A DNA stretch of 64,000 nt, from positions 32,882,934 through 32,946,933 of the forward strand of contig NC_019859.2 in the NCBI RefSeq assembly GCF_002234675.1, in the 5' to 3' direction. The notes beneath the pieces are model-generated. The model was not told the origin of the DNA and did not search any database. It was given only the letters and a program-made list of their open reading frames with translations. This document shows, piece after piece, positions 21,876-33,477 of this stretch. Position 1 is the first letter of the stretch; every line of letters begins with the position of its first letter. The position numbers and the translations under genes were made by a program. The DNA comes from Oryzias latipes (lineage: Eukaryota; Chordata; Actinopteri; Beloniformes; Adrianichthyidae).

Positions 21876-23040
21876 AAACAAAAAAAATACAAAACAGGAG
21901 AGGTGCACCTGAGCAGGTCACCACTAATTTATGGGCTGAAAACAGGGGGGTCCCCCTTACACAATACTATATATGGCACCCACCAGCTACCATAAGGATA
22001 AAAGGAGGAGGCAGCCACCTTCAGCCAGGTCCAGACACCAAGATACTAAAAATGAGCACAGAACAGTTTAAAAAAATGGATAAAAGCAAGGGTGTCAAGC
22101 TTGATTAAAAGAAAATTAAAAACAATGACTAAAAACACTACAAGCAAAACAGCAGTGGCAACTCTGCTGGAAAAAGAAAAATAAGTTAGTTCTCCCCTGG
22201 GACAAACACATGTTTTACAAACCCTTATATTACCTCTCATGCCCCAGGGTCAGAACTCATGCCACCACCTGTTAATATAAATAGAATTTAAAATGTTGCA
22301 AACTCAAATGCTTAAAAACTTTAGTAAAAGGACTCAAATGATTAAAAGCTTTAGTAAAAACGGTCCACATGTCAAGCTCACCCACCAAGGCCAAACCAGG
22401 AAACCAGCATCTAGATGGAACTCCCACTGCTGCTATTTATCAGCCTTGTGAGCCAATCACAGCTCAACAGACAGGTGCTGGCCATGAATGTTAAACTATG
22501 GAACACCATGAGGGACAAACCACCACCCACAGCTCTGTCTGTCACATATGCATTTCTAGACACTCCTTCCTGTAATGTGTCGGCCAATTGTAGTGTGGGT
22601 TACACAAGTTAATTTTTGAGCTTGATGTTGTAAAGCGAGTCATAGCAGCTCTGTGCAGGTGTTACAACCGATAACATTCTTAGCTCATTTCAAAGGGAGA
22701 AAAAAACTAGCAGATGCTAATCTTTGAGTGTGTTTGTGTGTTTAAAGAAAAGATTTAAGGCAGCGCCTGTGTTCTTGATGATATCTCTCCTGTGTTGTGT
22801 GCGAATTCAAAAGAGAATATGTCTACACAGAGCGCTTGACGCATACCAACCTGACTGTAGAGAAAACATCTAGTTTCATTGCTGAGTCTATCAATAGATT
22901 AAAACAAAATATTTTTGATCTTTGCCACAACAAAGTTTAAAAGTTTACACTCTATATGCTAGATTACTTCACATTATTGCTGCATTTAGTTTGTCACATT
23001 GTGATGATATATTCAGACAGGACACGTTTGGTTCTCATAA
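21876..23040. other. No recognisable gene
   Basis: Mixed-composition sequence with no supported coding region. Short open frames here have no family signature. Confidence 0.4.
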
Positions 23041-25338
23041 GCCTTGTTTCCACTGAGCGGTACAGTCCAGTGCGGTAAGGAGTGGTACGGTATGGTCCAG
23101 TTAATTCTGGCGATCATTTACACTTAGTTTAGCCTGGCTTCCACTGAGCGGTTTGTTATCCCGGCGCATGCATGGTGTAGACCTCTGGTGTGTCATTGCG
23201 TCATTGTAGTGCTACGACTAGAAAAGCAACAACAATCCCTTAGGCTCACCCTGCATCACACCGTTGCCAAGGGTTGCAAGGAACATTTGCATTCCACTAC
23301 AGACTAGGCCTTGCTGCTGTTTGCCGGCATTTTCATTATAGACTTAGGGCCAAAAGAGTACACATGAAACCATAAAAACGTGAATGCTTACAAACGTCAG
23401 GAACATTAGCTTAAAAGAGGACTAAATTGACGCTTTCTAATGTCGTTATCATTGTCTGCAAATCAACGGGTGGCTACAGCGGCTCTGCCACAACCGTTCC
23501 ACTTTTCAATGGAGCTATAACTGATGGGGGCCCGCAAGAGGTATGGTTCGGTACTGTTTAATACAGGGGTCTCAAACTCGCGGCCCACGGGCTATTTGCG
23601 GCCCCCAAGATGGAATTTTGCGGCCCCCGCCTTAATATGAAAGTCTGTATTAATGACACCTTTTCAGTGTTGTGCGTGGAGCTGACCAACCAACCAATCA
23701 CAGTGGGGTAAATGACTCTTGGGGGCGTGACATTGACCGGGCTTGAACGCAGGGAAACATTTAAGGCAGGACACCTGACAGCCCCCTCCCCGGACCACAT
23801 TAAGGAGTTCCTTACTATCCTTTTTAGAACGTATTTATTCGCTCGTAATTCTCTAATTACATGCAGTCCGTGCTGAACTTTTCTCTGGGTCGCACGGAGC
23901 CGGAGGAGGGTTACGGTTATGGTTACGGTTAGGCGAACGGCGGCGTATCAACCCCGACCAAACGGTTCTCTCCGCTCCCGCAGGAGATGGGTCGCTGCTG
24001 AGAATAAATGTGACACACCTACATGCGTGACAGCTAACGGGGCTCTGACATTAAACACGTGCGAGCAACAACATGTAGTCTTAGACACACTAAAATACGT
24101 GGGGAAAATGCCACGATAGACGTGTTTGAGATGAAACCGAAGCTACAGCGAGACTGAAGGAGAACAGAAAGTTCGAGTTGTTCTTAACATTCAATTTAGT
24201 TTTAATATGCCTCTCCCCCTTAGTATGATCTGTGTTATTATATTTTTTATATTTATTTTTAATGTTTTGTAATGTATGTATCCTTTTTTAAATCAATAGG
24301 TATTTTAAATTGTTTTAATTGATCGCTCACCTACAAAAAACGTCAGAACACATTTCCCACAATGCATTGTTTTGTAGTCTATTGGCGGCTTGCAGTCAGT
24401 GGAGTATTACATTTCCAGCTGCGTTCGCTCAGGTTGGGGCCTTGCTCCCGCCCCTTTCTCCTGATATTTTTGTGATGATTGACAGGTGATGTTGGAGCAA
24501 AAACATACGTTTCACACCAGGTGATCTGCGCAGCGTTTCGGCCACATGGGTGATCTCAAACACGTTTATTGTGCATCTTGGCTGCACCTAGTATTTGGTG
24601 TCGCCAAGATGAATTTCCATCCGTTTTTTATAAAAAAAATAGGAGTGGCTGACCGGCTGCTCTACAATAACTATAACACTAACAATAACACAGACTCAAA
24701 ATTGGGAGCACATACTCTCTGACTTCTCCACCTTCAATATCAAAAAGTACAGTCCAGATTTACAGACAATCATCTTTATACCACATTGAGGGTCTCAGCT
24801 GTTGGAGAGGAAGTGCTGCCAAGTGTCCATCAGTAAGAAGAAGACAAGAGAAGCCGTGTTCAGAAGAACCCATTGATAGAGGTTACAGAACTGTAGAATT
24901 GGAGTCTTCTTTTGTGTTTAATAGTTATAATTCAACAGTGTTAACTGAACTGTGTTAATAAGGACGTTAAGTCAGAAAACAACAGATATAGAAGACTAAA
25001 TAAACAGAAATGTATTACTGATTTATTTACTTATTGATTTTTTTATTTACTTATTTTATTTGAATGAGAGTTTATGAGTATATTTTGTACAGAAAACAGT
25101 TAATAATAGAGTATAGTTAATAGTATAGTACATGTTCCATACAAATTTATTGGCTCTCAGACACTCAAAAGTTGCGTGTGTGTGTGTTAAAGTTGCGGCC
25201 CTCCCTCAGCTAGACCCTGCCTTCAGTGGCCCCCAGGTAAATTGAGTTTGAGACCTCTGGTTTAATAAGTCCATTTCACAATGGAAGTGTTCAAAATACT
25301 GGACGTTACCCTACCGGACCGCTCAGTGGAAACGAGCC
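23041..25338. mobile_element. Outer non-autonomous TIR element
   Basis: The left end GCCTTGTTTCCACTGAGCGGT is matched, inverted, by the right end ACCGCTCAGTGGAAACGAGCC with two mismatches. A second TIR-like copy (CTTCCACTGAGCGGTTTG) lies internally near 23,138-23,158. Without the 1.7-kb hAT insert it would be about 0.6 kb. The superfamily is unclear (Harbinger or hAT). TAA precedes the left end but the right flank does not match cleanly. Confidence 0.6.
23564..25259. mobile_element. hAT-type element nested in the outer TIR element
   Basis: Starts CAGGGGTCTCAAACTCG and ends AATTGAGTTTGAGACCTCTG. It is flanked by perfect 8-bp repeats GTTTAATA at 23556-23563 and 25260-25267. At 1696 bp it has no transposase-sized open frame, so it is non-autonomous or decayed. 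GCGGCCC-rich ends are typical of this hAT group. Confidence 0.85.
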
Positions 25339-25339
25339 T

Positions 25340-25965
25340 TTAAAGTGACATAGAGTTTTTTTGAGCTTTTAAGTGTAATTTAATGTTAGCTCCTCACTAC
25401 AAACAACCACAAAGTGGTATTTTTGATCCGTTAACACATTTCTGAGCATTCCTCTAAAAATTTGCACTCTTAGCACCAGCCCCTCTCAATCCATGAAAAC
25501 GAGTGGGTTCTCACATTGTGATGTGGATAAGTGAGAAACAGCCCCTTGCAGGAAGAGTCTGAGCTAACAGCCCCGCCCTTAGGCTAACAAACACACCCAC
25601 TTCCTCCTTGGAGCTAGCAGTGATCGGCTAAACCCTTTTATTCTATATGAACAATGTGAACATCCTTCTGTGCAAATGTTTGGATTTTTTTATTTTATTT
25701 TTGTGGTTGAAATGCAGACACACTGCAGAGCCTGGCTCTAGGTTGATGTCATGAAATGGGCGTCGCTCACAAGGAGCGAAAGGTGGTGCCTCAGAGATCG
25801 AGTCCTCTTACTTCCAGGTAGGAAACGAGCTTGCAAATATAACTCATATTTCATTAAAAATGTATTCTTAAGTGCGCCAAAGGTAACATATTGTCATTAA
25901 TATGGATATAGTTTACTCTGAAAGGCTTAAAAACAGCATGATATAGGCCCCTAGTGGTTTAAGAG
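25340..25965 (+). repeat. Dispersed repeat family R1, long copy
   Basis: Alignable over about 600 bp with 36,960-37,910: TTTGATCCGTTAACACATTT, CTAGCAGTGATCGGCTAA, GGTTGATGTCATGAAATGGG, CAGAGATCGAGTC and AGCATGATATAGG recur in the same order. No coding sense; family unnamed by me. Confidence 0.65.
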
Positions 25966-26189
25966 CATCTCGTAACACAATTTGCTATCCTAACCAGCTC
26001 TCAAAAATGAAACTAGAACCCTCTCTTTGTCTTTGTCCTGTAGTCCTCCATCTTTGCATTTCAGGAGTTGCACCAGTAAACTTGTTTTGCACTGATACTC
26101 TGTCTGGATCATGGCATTTCAGTGGACCTGATATTTGCAGTACCATCACAGCCTGCGATTGGCAGCCTGAAAAGAATGTCTCTCCTCTG

Positions 26190-26245
26190 ATTTCTCTCTG
26201 GGTGACCAAGCTTTTCACCCAATCTCTAGGGAGGAAGGTTATTCA
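26190..26245 (-). repeat. LINE fragment, same family as 27.9-29.3 kb
   Basis: TTTCTCTCTGGGTGACCAAG and TTTTCACCCAATCTCTAGGG match the segment near 28,105-28,140. On the minus strand it gives an SLVTQRE-like peptide. Short relic. Confidence 0.5.
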
Positions 26246-26410
26246 TTTTTGCTTTGTTTGTGGGTGATCAATTACTTGTGTTATTGAGGAATTGACAAAT
26301 TATTTCATTTAAAAAAAATCTTTCAATGTCATTTCCTGTATTCTTTTTACCATTTCTATCGCTCACAGTTGAAGTGTACCTATGATGAATATTACCGGCT
26401 CCCTTTTTAA

Positions 26411-26615
26411 CACTTATGCTATCCTAGGCACTTTAATGTTGGGAGTTGGGTCATTTAGACCCACTAGACAGTGCTCTGAACCTTTATTCTTCAATGATTT
26501 GTGATCTTCACTGGTGTCCATGGATTACATGAAATCTTTCCACCTTTATCCACCTTTGTCATGGTAGGGAGAACACGTCAATGTAAGGGTGGGGTCATTT
26601 AAGATAGCACAAGGG
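26411..26615. mobile_element. piggyBac-type miniature element, copy 2
   Basis: Flanked by TTAA at 26407-26410 and 26616-26619. Left end CACTTATGCTATC (two changes), right end GATAGCACAAGGG. 205 bp. The interior matches copies at 28,846 and 54,028. Confidence 0.75.
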
Positions 26616-26619
26616 TTAA

Positions 26620-27639
26620 TGAAATGTGATAAATATGTTTGTTGTGTAAGATTTTGTGATAGATTTTAACTATAACATAGCTGCTTAAAGGAAAGTTGCA
26701 ATTACAAAAGTGGCAGTTAAAATTATAAGTGTGTCTGAGTGTACAGATAAACAACTAAAAGAACATTTAAACTATCACGATCCTTAGTCCTCACGTAATG
26801 CATTGTGCAAGTAGTCTTAAATTATATCTAAATGTCAAAAATCTTCAAGAGTTCCTTTGTTTTATGTTAAAAACGTTTCCATATTAAAACACATTTTCAG
26901 TTTCCCATTTAAAAATGATTCTGTAAGCTTTTTTAATTTGTTGGCAGAGAAGATTCAATAAATATTTTAGGTTTATTTTTTTGTTAAAAATGTTCTTTTT
27001 TTTGGTACTTTGTTGAGTGTAGGAGACACCCACAGCAAGACTGTTTATACGATTGTAAAAGGTTCTGTCAGACTCGAAGGACAAACATGCGTCAAACTGT
27101 GAGACTGATATGGGAGCAGGTCCAGAGCAGCTATTATTCCACACACACAGTGATAAAAGTCAGTGACAGTGTAAACCCCACTGGCATGCATCACTCTTTC
27201 TTCTCTGATAGAAAATTCTTTTTCATAAATAAATAACTCCCTGTGTCAAGTGTTTGCTGGAAGTCCTGCTCATTGAGTGCAGCAGAGCAGAGCGCGGTGG
27301 TGTCCAGGAACAGTGCTGACAACTCACAAGGAGTTCTCCTGAACAAAACGAAAAGTTTCACAGCCTTTGATGTTTCAAACTAAGAAAAGGAGGACGCTGA
27401 CAACTTCATTTAACAATCATCAGCATGTGGAATTCACATGGACACCACAGAGCATTTTGTTCCTAAAATGTACAAATCAGTTCACAGCTGATGCTCATCA
27501 CAACTTGACAAACAGACTGACAGACTTCACAGCAAATGCGATTCCATGGTTAAATTCACATCTTCCGCTTGTCTCGACGCTTGTCCAAAAAATGGGTTCA
27601 TAAACTTAAGCCTCACACTGGTGGCAACCAAACTACTGA
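26620..27639. other. No recognisable gene
   Basis: About 1 kb of AT-rich sequence with no supported gene or repeat call. Confidence 0.4.
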
Positions 27640-27785
27640 ACACTGGTGCCAACCTTCCAAGGTAAGATGGGATTCAATGTCGGCTTCCTTGTGCTTTGAC
27701 GCATGCGCCGGCAAGGTGGGAATCGAACCTACAATATTTCGATTGGGGGATCGACTGTCCTACCGATGCATCACGGCTGCCCCGG
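27640..27785 (-). repeat. tRNA-derived SINE, minus strand
   Basis: On the minus strand: GGGGCAGCCGTGATGCATCG, then a TCGATCCCCCAATCG segment, then the B-box-like GGTTCGATTCCC. Same family as 21,740-21,875. Confidence 0.6.
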
Positions 27786-27879
27786 GGTAAATAGCGTATA
27801 CTTGCTTGTCTACCTTCCTTGAAGGCTCAAAGTGCTGTACAGTCACAGTCCCATTCACCCATTCACACACGGATGGCGA

Positions 27880-29345
27880 GTCACGGGGGCAGCAATCTAA
27901 GCAAAGATGCTCACACTTTCATCTCCCCGGCCACTTCTTCTAGTTCCTCTAGGGGGGAACCCGAGGCGTTCCCAGGCCAACCGAAAGACACAGTCTCTCC
28001 AGCGTGTCCTGTGTCTTCCCTGGGACCAGACCATACCAGATGCTCGAGCCAACTCAACCAGTTCCAGTCGATGGGGAGGAGCAGCGGCTCTACTCTGAGC
28101 TCTCTCTGGGTGACCGAGCTTTTCACCCTATCTCTACGGCGGAAGCTCAATTCAGGCGTATACGGGACCTTGTTCTTCCGGTCATGATCCAGAGGTCATG
28201 ACCAGAACGAAGATCGACCGGTAGATTAAGAGCTTCGCTTTCTGGTTCAGCTCTATCTTCAACACAACAAACCTTTTATGGTCAATGAGGCTGGACCCAT
28301 AAGCAAGACTGAAACTGAAGGTGGATGAAATAATAATCTTTATTGAGTCCCAGTAGTGGTGGAGGGTCCTAGCTTGAAAGATTCGTGGTTTGGATGGATG
28401 ACAGAAAGGATGAGCTGCTGGTCTGGTGGAAGCTGTGAAGACTGTATAGAGTGGAGCCTTGATTGGTGTCCCGTTGGATGACAGTGGTGGAGATGAAGCT
28501 GGTAGTCATTCCTGAAGGAGCAAAACATAGAGTGGGTCAGTGTGCAGGTAAACACAAGGCACACGGCATAAAACTTGGCATAAGGCTTGGCTTGAAAGCT
28601 TAGCATGAGTCAGTACTCTACCGCAGGAAGCAGACGGACTGACATCGGCTGAAGGTTGAGGAATCCAGACGAAGGCTGCAGGCTGATGAGTTGATGGGTA
28701 GCAGGTGTGGAGATCATCCCCCGGTAGGTGTGGGAGGAGACCAGGGTCCTAACAGGACCAGTACAGCTACCACCTAACAACAAACACTGCTCCAAACCGC
28801 CTGGTCAATCTCACACTCCGATCTTCCCTCACACATGATATTTAACCCTTGTGCTATCTTAGATGACCCCCACCCTTACATTGACGTGTTCTCCCTACCA
28901 TGATAAAGGTGGATAAAGGTGGAAAGATTTCATGTAATCCATGGACACCAGTGAAGATCACAAATCATTGAAGAAAAAAGGTTCAGCGCACTGTCTAGTG
29001 GGTCTAGATGACCCAACTCCCAACGGTAAAGTGCCTAGGATAGTACAAGGGTTAAACTCTTCCACCTGGGGCAGGCTGCAAGCAACCCCAATGCACACTG
29101 CAGGTCCTGGCTTGATGAAACCAACAGGACAACATCATCTGCAAAGAGCAGAGAGGAAATTCTGTGGTCCCCAAACCAGACCCCCTCCGGGCCCTGGCTA
29201 TGCCTAGAAATTCTGCTCATAAGGACAATGAACAGAGCCGGTGATAAAGGGCTACCTTGTCGGAGTCCAATATTCACAGGAAACACCAAAGGACACCACA
29301 AGGGACTCGGTCAAACGCCTTCTTCAAATCCACAAAACACATATG
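27880..29345 (-). pseudogene. LINE relic, reverse transcriptase and C-terminus
   Basis: Minus strand, in coding order. Near 29,345-29,275 there is a motif A-like FVDLKKAFDRVP. At 29,270-29,050 there is GLRQGSPLSPALF followed by the catalytic FADDVVLL. Near 28,150-27,910 lies a C-terminal piece with SSVTQRELRVEPLLL and PPLEELEEVAGE-like sequence. A piggyBac-type element splits it at 28,846-29,051, and 28,260-28,840 is not recognisable. Frameshifts separate the pieces. The clade is not certain. Dead copy. Confidence 0.65.
28846..29051. mobile_element. piggyBac-type miniature element, copy 3
   Basis: TTAA at 28842-28845 and 29052-29055. Ends CCCTTGTGCTATC and GATAGTACAAGGG form a 13-bp inverted repeat with one mismatch. 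206 bp, inverse orientation to copy 2. Non-coding. Confidence 0.85.
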
Positions 29346-29379
29346 GTTTGGATTAAAAAAAAGGGTGAATTTTTTTTTA

Positions 29380-29432
29380 GAAATATATATATTAGGAATA
29401 TATATATTAAGAATATATATATATATATATAT
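29380..29432. repeat. AT-rich simple repeat
   Basis: ATATATAT units with interspersed TTAGGA and TTAAGA, adjoining the LINE motif A segment. Confidence 0.8.
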
Positions 29433-29459
29433 TTCCACTTTTTTTAAAAGAATTTGTAC

Positions 29460-29585
29460 ATTAGCTGTAGCCACTCTAGCTGCTTTTTTGACCCATTCTT
29501 CCATTACAGCTCTTGTTGTCTAAAGCTGTAATGTTTTCGGGCTGTTGCTAGGCAATAAAGACTTTCAACTCCTCCTACAGATTGC
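29460..29585 (-). repeat. Short Tc1-like fragment
   Basis: GCTAGGCAATAAAGACTTTC, followed by AACTCCTCCTACAGATT, resembles the complement of a Tc1-like transposon body. Too short and degraded for firm placement. Confidence 0.4.
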
Positions 29586-32139
29586 CCCATCCATTCTGTC
29601 CTAGATACAGATGTACCTTAAAAAAAACCTGAAGAGCCTTAGTATGAAGATTTACTGATAAAAGAAAACATTTAAGCAAGCTCGCCCCAATCGCTCCTTC
29701 TGGTATTTTAGCAAAGCTGTCTTCCTGTCTAACTCAAAGCCCACGCTCACTTCCCACCACAAATCAAAAGCAGACTGACATTAGAGGTTCAATCAGCCCA
29801 GAGACCAATGCTGATCCTCAAACTGCCATTTGAAAATGTCGTCAGTATGCTTTGAAGTAATGCAAGGAATATATTGGCTCACCCTCCAAAACAATCATTG
29901 CTTTTGAAGAAAGCTGGACTGGAGGTGAATAAACTTTCTTAGCTCTGAAGCCAAAAAGGCTAAATGGGAATTTTATTAATAAAAATAAAAAAGAACTGTT
30001 CTCCAAGAAAGTCCCTCACATTTATAGCTTCTCATCAAAACTCGTGATTACAGATTAAAACTGATGAACAGAGCATCCTATGGTTGTTTTTGGTATATTA
30101 AGGAAGGATAGACCCTTAAAAAACACTTCAAGGGAAACTTCTGATTCCACCCTCAACTTTCAGGAGCCCAGTCGTCTTTTGAATCTCATAACCCCTTTGT
30201 ATCTGGCAGCACTTTGTTCCTTAAAACCCTTCAGTTCTTCAGGAACAGATCTACACGCCGATCAATGCACTGCCAGCTATGGGCTGCTGTGATCAGCAGG
30301 GGTCAGTGTTGCTCCATGAAACCATTGCTAGACCACTGGTCCTGTCTGTTGCCAGTTCATTGAGGTGATAAGTAAACCTTTTTACCGCAAGCTCACATGG
30401 AACCCGATGAACAAAAACACACACACCTCGAAGTTCTTCCACCATCAAGAAGATGACACATTTACTTTACACCTCCACCTAATTGCTGCCCTCTTTGCAG
30501 GTTTCCTGGTCTTTACCACACATTTAAATACATCATTCTGGTCGCAAAGTAAAATGACGTAAGACAGACTCATACTAAGAGTGGAAGTGGAGAAGAATGA
30601 TAGCAACGTTTTGTTATTTCTTTTTCTGGAGCCATAATACTAGCTAACACACAGACCCAGACACTTAGTTCCTTATTTCCCTCTTCTCGTACAGCAAAAG
30701 ATACCAAAAGTAGTGATTCCTTTCAGTGCACTGAGAAACAAAGAGGACATCTGTGAAAGCACGTTGTGAGGGTCAGCCAGAATTATTTGACAGCTTCAGC
30801 AGTTTAAAGTTTCCTAACTGACGGATCAAACTCTTATTTTCACTTTGCTTTAGACAAATAAATTCAGACAGAAGACAACAAAATATCTGTGAAGGGAGTC
30901 CTGTCTTTGTATAAGTTTGGTAATACGTGACGTTCCAGACAGATGGTATCCCATTCCACCTTTAAGGATCCAGTGTTTTGGTCAAAAAAAACAACAGGAG
31001 CTTGATGCAGAGAAGGAGAAACAAGCTGGGTCATTAACATTCTATTTGAAGGCCTTTATGCATGCTTTAATGCTTATTTTTCCCACTTTAGTTTGAAAAT
31101 GTAATTGTTTGTTAATTTAAAAAAGATATATATATCGAAAAAGAGCTGCTTTTTTTTTTTACTGCACACTGGTCTGGAAGCCTGGAATTTTGTAAGTGCT
31201 GGGATTAAAATGATTCCTGGGATTCCTCTGAGGATTCGGCCTTTAGAGCAGCTTTGCAGACTAATATTTAATAACCCCTGAGTAAATCCTGAAATGAATT
31301 GCTCGATAAATAATTGAAGGGAAATTTATAAATAATTTTCCTTCCTAATCTCTTTCAGTGCGCTGCAGTCCAAGTCTCTGAAGTGATGCTCATCCTTGTC
31401 GACAGCCCGCAGGTAAAGCCTATCGCCTGTTGGAGGTGCTCTTGTCATGTCGAATCAACTGCCTCCTCCGGTGTGCCAAATGGTAAAAATAAATTAAATA
31501 AATGTTTTTTTTTTTTAAAAAGACCGAACGAAAAAAAGTACATGGTTGTAAAAAAGCAGGATCTATTAAAATCTTGTTTTTGTGAAGACTACTTTTGTTA
31601 TCAGGGCTATTTTAGATTTCTGGGCATTTTCAGGAAATGAGAGAGGTTTTGTGCCCCCCGAGCAGATGAGACTGTACAGCCGGCTTCCGCCTTCAGACCA
31701 AATAGTAGGAAGTGTGCATAGCCTGACCACCTTCACATTAGATTGAACTGGTAGTCTGGCATGTTCATCCAAAAATCCCAATTAGGTAGCATCAGCTCTA
31801 TATGATGGTTCTTTTTTATTTATTTTTGCTCCCGCTTTCAGCTGGTAGTGGCTTTGCTTACAGTCTGCTAATGGGAATAGGTACAAGCCCATTATTCATT
31901 ATTAATTATGTCGTTAACATTGAATCGCTCTGTGCTAATCCTACAAACCATCTAAAAGAGTTTTATTGGTTGTCACTTTCCTCAAGGATTGCACTGTACG
32001 AGTTTTTCGTGAGGTGCCCCATCTGACCGAAATGAGATCTGTTTCGTATGAATCATTTAAATATACTTCGCATTTATGGATTTCAATATATCAGCTTGAA
32101 ATTCTTCACTGGACTTTATATGTAAAACTCCTGGAAGAT
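29586..32139. other. Gene-free region with possible conserved elements
   Basis: No supported gene. The sequence looks largely unique. 31,200-31,350 and 31,640-32,060 contain AT-rich homeodomain-type words (AATAATTGAAG, ATTATTCATTATTAATTATG) and little repeat character. Confidence 0.4.
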
Positions 32140-32285
32140 TAATTCATTCATCTTCTTCCATTTGTCCCTTTCAGGGTCACGGGGCTGCCGGAGTCTATCC
32201 CTGCCACTTATGGGCAAAGGGGACACTCTGGACAGGTCACCAGTCTGTTGCAGGGTCACACAGGTAGAATTGCAACAGTCTGATT
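32140..32285 (-). repeat. Common teleost repeat, inverted fragment
   Basis: AGGGTCACGGGGCTGCCGGA and CTGGACAGGTCACCAGTCTG are the complement of the 3' half of the repeat seen at 15,072-15,365. Confidence 0.6.
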
Positions 32286-32929
32286 TGGAAGTAAATCCAT
32301 GACTTTCTCTGCATCATTTTGAGACTGGAGGTTTCTTTGAAATGTTGGGGTTATAAAAGACGGCAGTTGTAGAAATTTGACTTATGTGAAAACTAAAAGT
32401 CAAGTCCTCATCAAAAATAACTCCAAAGTTTCTCACAGGAGGAACTGGATTTTGGATAACTGGATGTCAGGAACTAGAACTGAAGGAGCCAAAATCGCAG
32501 AAGACCAGCTTTGATGTGACTAAACTATGACAAAAAAGGGTGATGATGCATTTGACCTGACCAGCATGAACTGCAAAGCAGACGGTTAAGTACACCGATG
32601 ATGATTAACTGAAATAAATACAGCTATGGAAAATTACCGAGTGAAACCGTGAGAGAGGGGAAACATTACAGCAGGCAAGAAAACATCACTGAAAACAAAC
32701 CAAAACACTGGACACAATCCTCACAAAGTGAGGATGTACCGTGTAAATCCTGCTACCCTTTAGGTTTTTAACCGCTTTCTATAGGCTGTACACCGTAATA
32801 ATATAGTTATAAAATGAGGCAGATAACCTAAAGCCCACTTTAAGATTACACTGACAATTTTTTGCTATTTCAACGGCCTTATTTTAGATATAATTATTTT
32901 AATCCTTCTTTATTTTTGTTTTTTGCGAT

Positions 32930-33118
32930 AAGGATGCTTCTTGATTGTTTCAATGACGATCTAGAAAAAGCCCACGAAGAGGAGTGGAAAGCAGCAAAGT
33001 AGCAGTGTGGAGTTTTACATGGCACGTATCAGAGCAGCTAGACAGCGGTGAGCTGTGTTGTAGGTGTGACCGATCGAGGAGTTTAAGTGGAGGTGGGACT
33101 GCACCAAGAATCAGCTTT
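32930..33118 (+). repeat. Dispersed repeat R2, copy 1
   Basis: About 185 bp that reappears inverted at 37,053-37,265: ACGATCTAGAAAAAGCCCAC, GGAGTTTTACATGGCACGTA, AGGAGTTTAAGTGGAGGTGG. Runs straight into an RTE relic. Confidence 0.6.
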
Positions 33119-33475
33119 GAGCTCCTTCTTGTGTCTGTGGTGAGGGCCAAACTGACAGACGAGGCTAGACAGGGGCCTCTGTGGACCATGATGTTTGCAG
33201 ATGACACTAAGCTGTAGAGAGCCGAGAGCAAGCGGATGAATATCTAGAGACGTGGAGGTTTGCTCTGAAAAGAAGAGGAATGAAGGTCAGCTGCAACAAG
33301 ACAGAGTATATGTGTGAAGGAGATGTACTAAAGTGGATCAGAGAGGTTACAGGGAGCACAATAGAAACAGAAAGTCTGGGAAAGAGGTGGAGAGGCGTGT
33401 GCAGTCAGGTTGGAATGGGCGGAGAAAAGTGTCCGGTGTGATGAGTGATAGCTCAAATGAAAGGAAAGGTGTAGA
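33119..33475 (+). pseudogene. RTE-clade LINE relic, short
   Basis: ACCATGATGTTTGCAGATGA (the FADD region), GAAAAGAAGAGGAATGAAGG and CAGGTTGGAATGGGCGGAGA match the RTE copies at 2,162 and 49,800. Broken frames and an internal deletion; no 3' tail. Confidence 0.6.
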
Positions 33476-33477
33476 AC

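Noticed and set aside
27640..27785. Functional tRNA gene
   Set aside because: Only the A- and B-box halves resemble tRNA; no cloverleaf can be closed and the same unit recurs at 21,740 and 60,868, as expected for a SINE.
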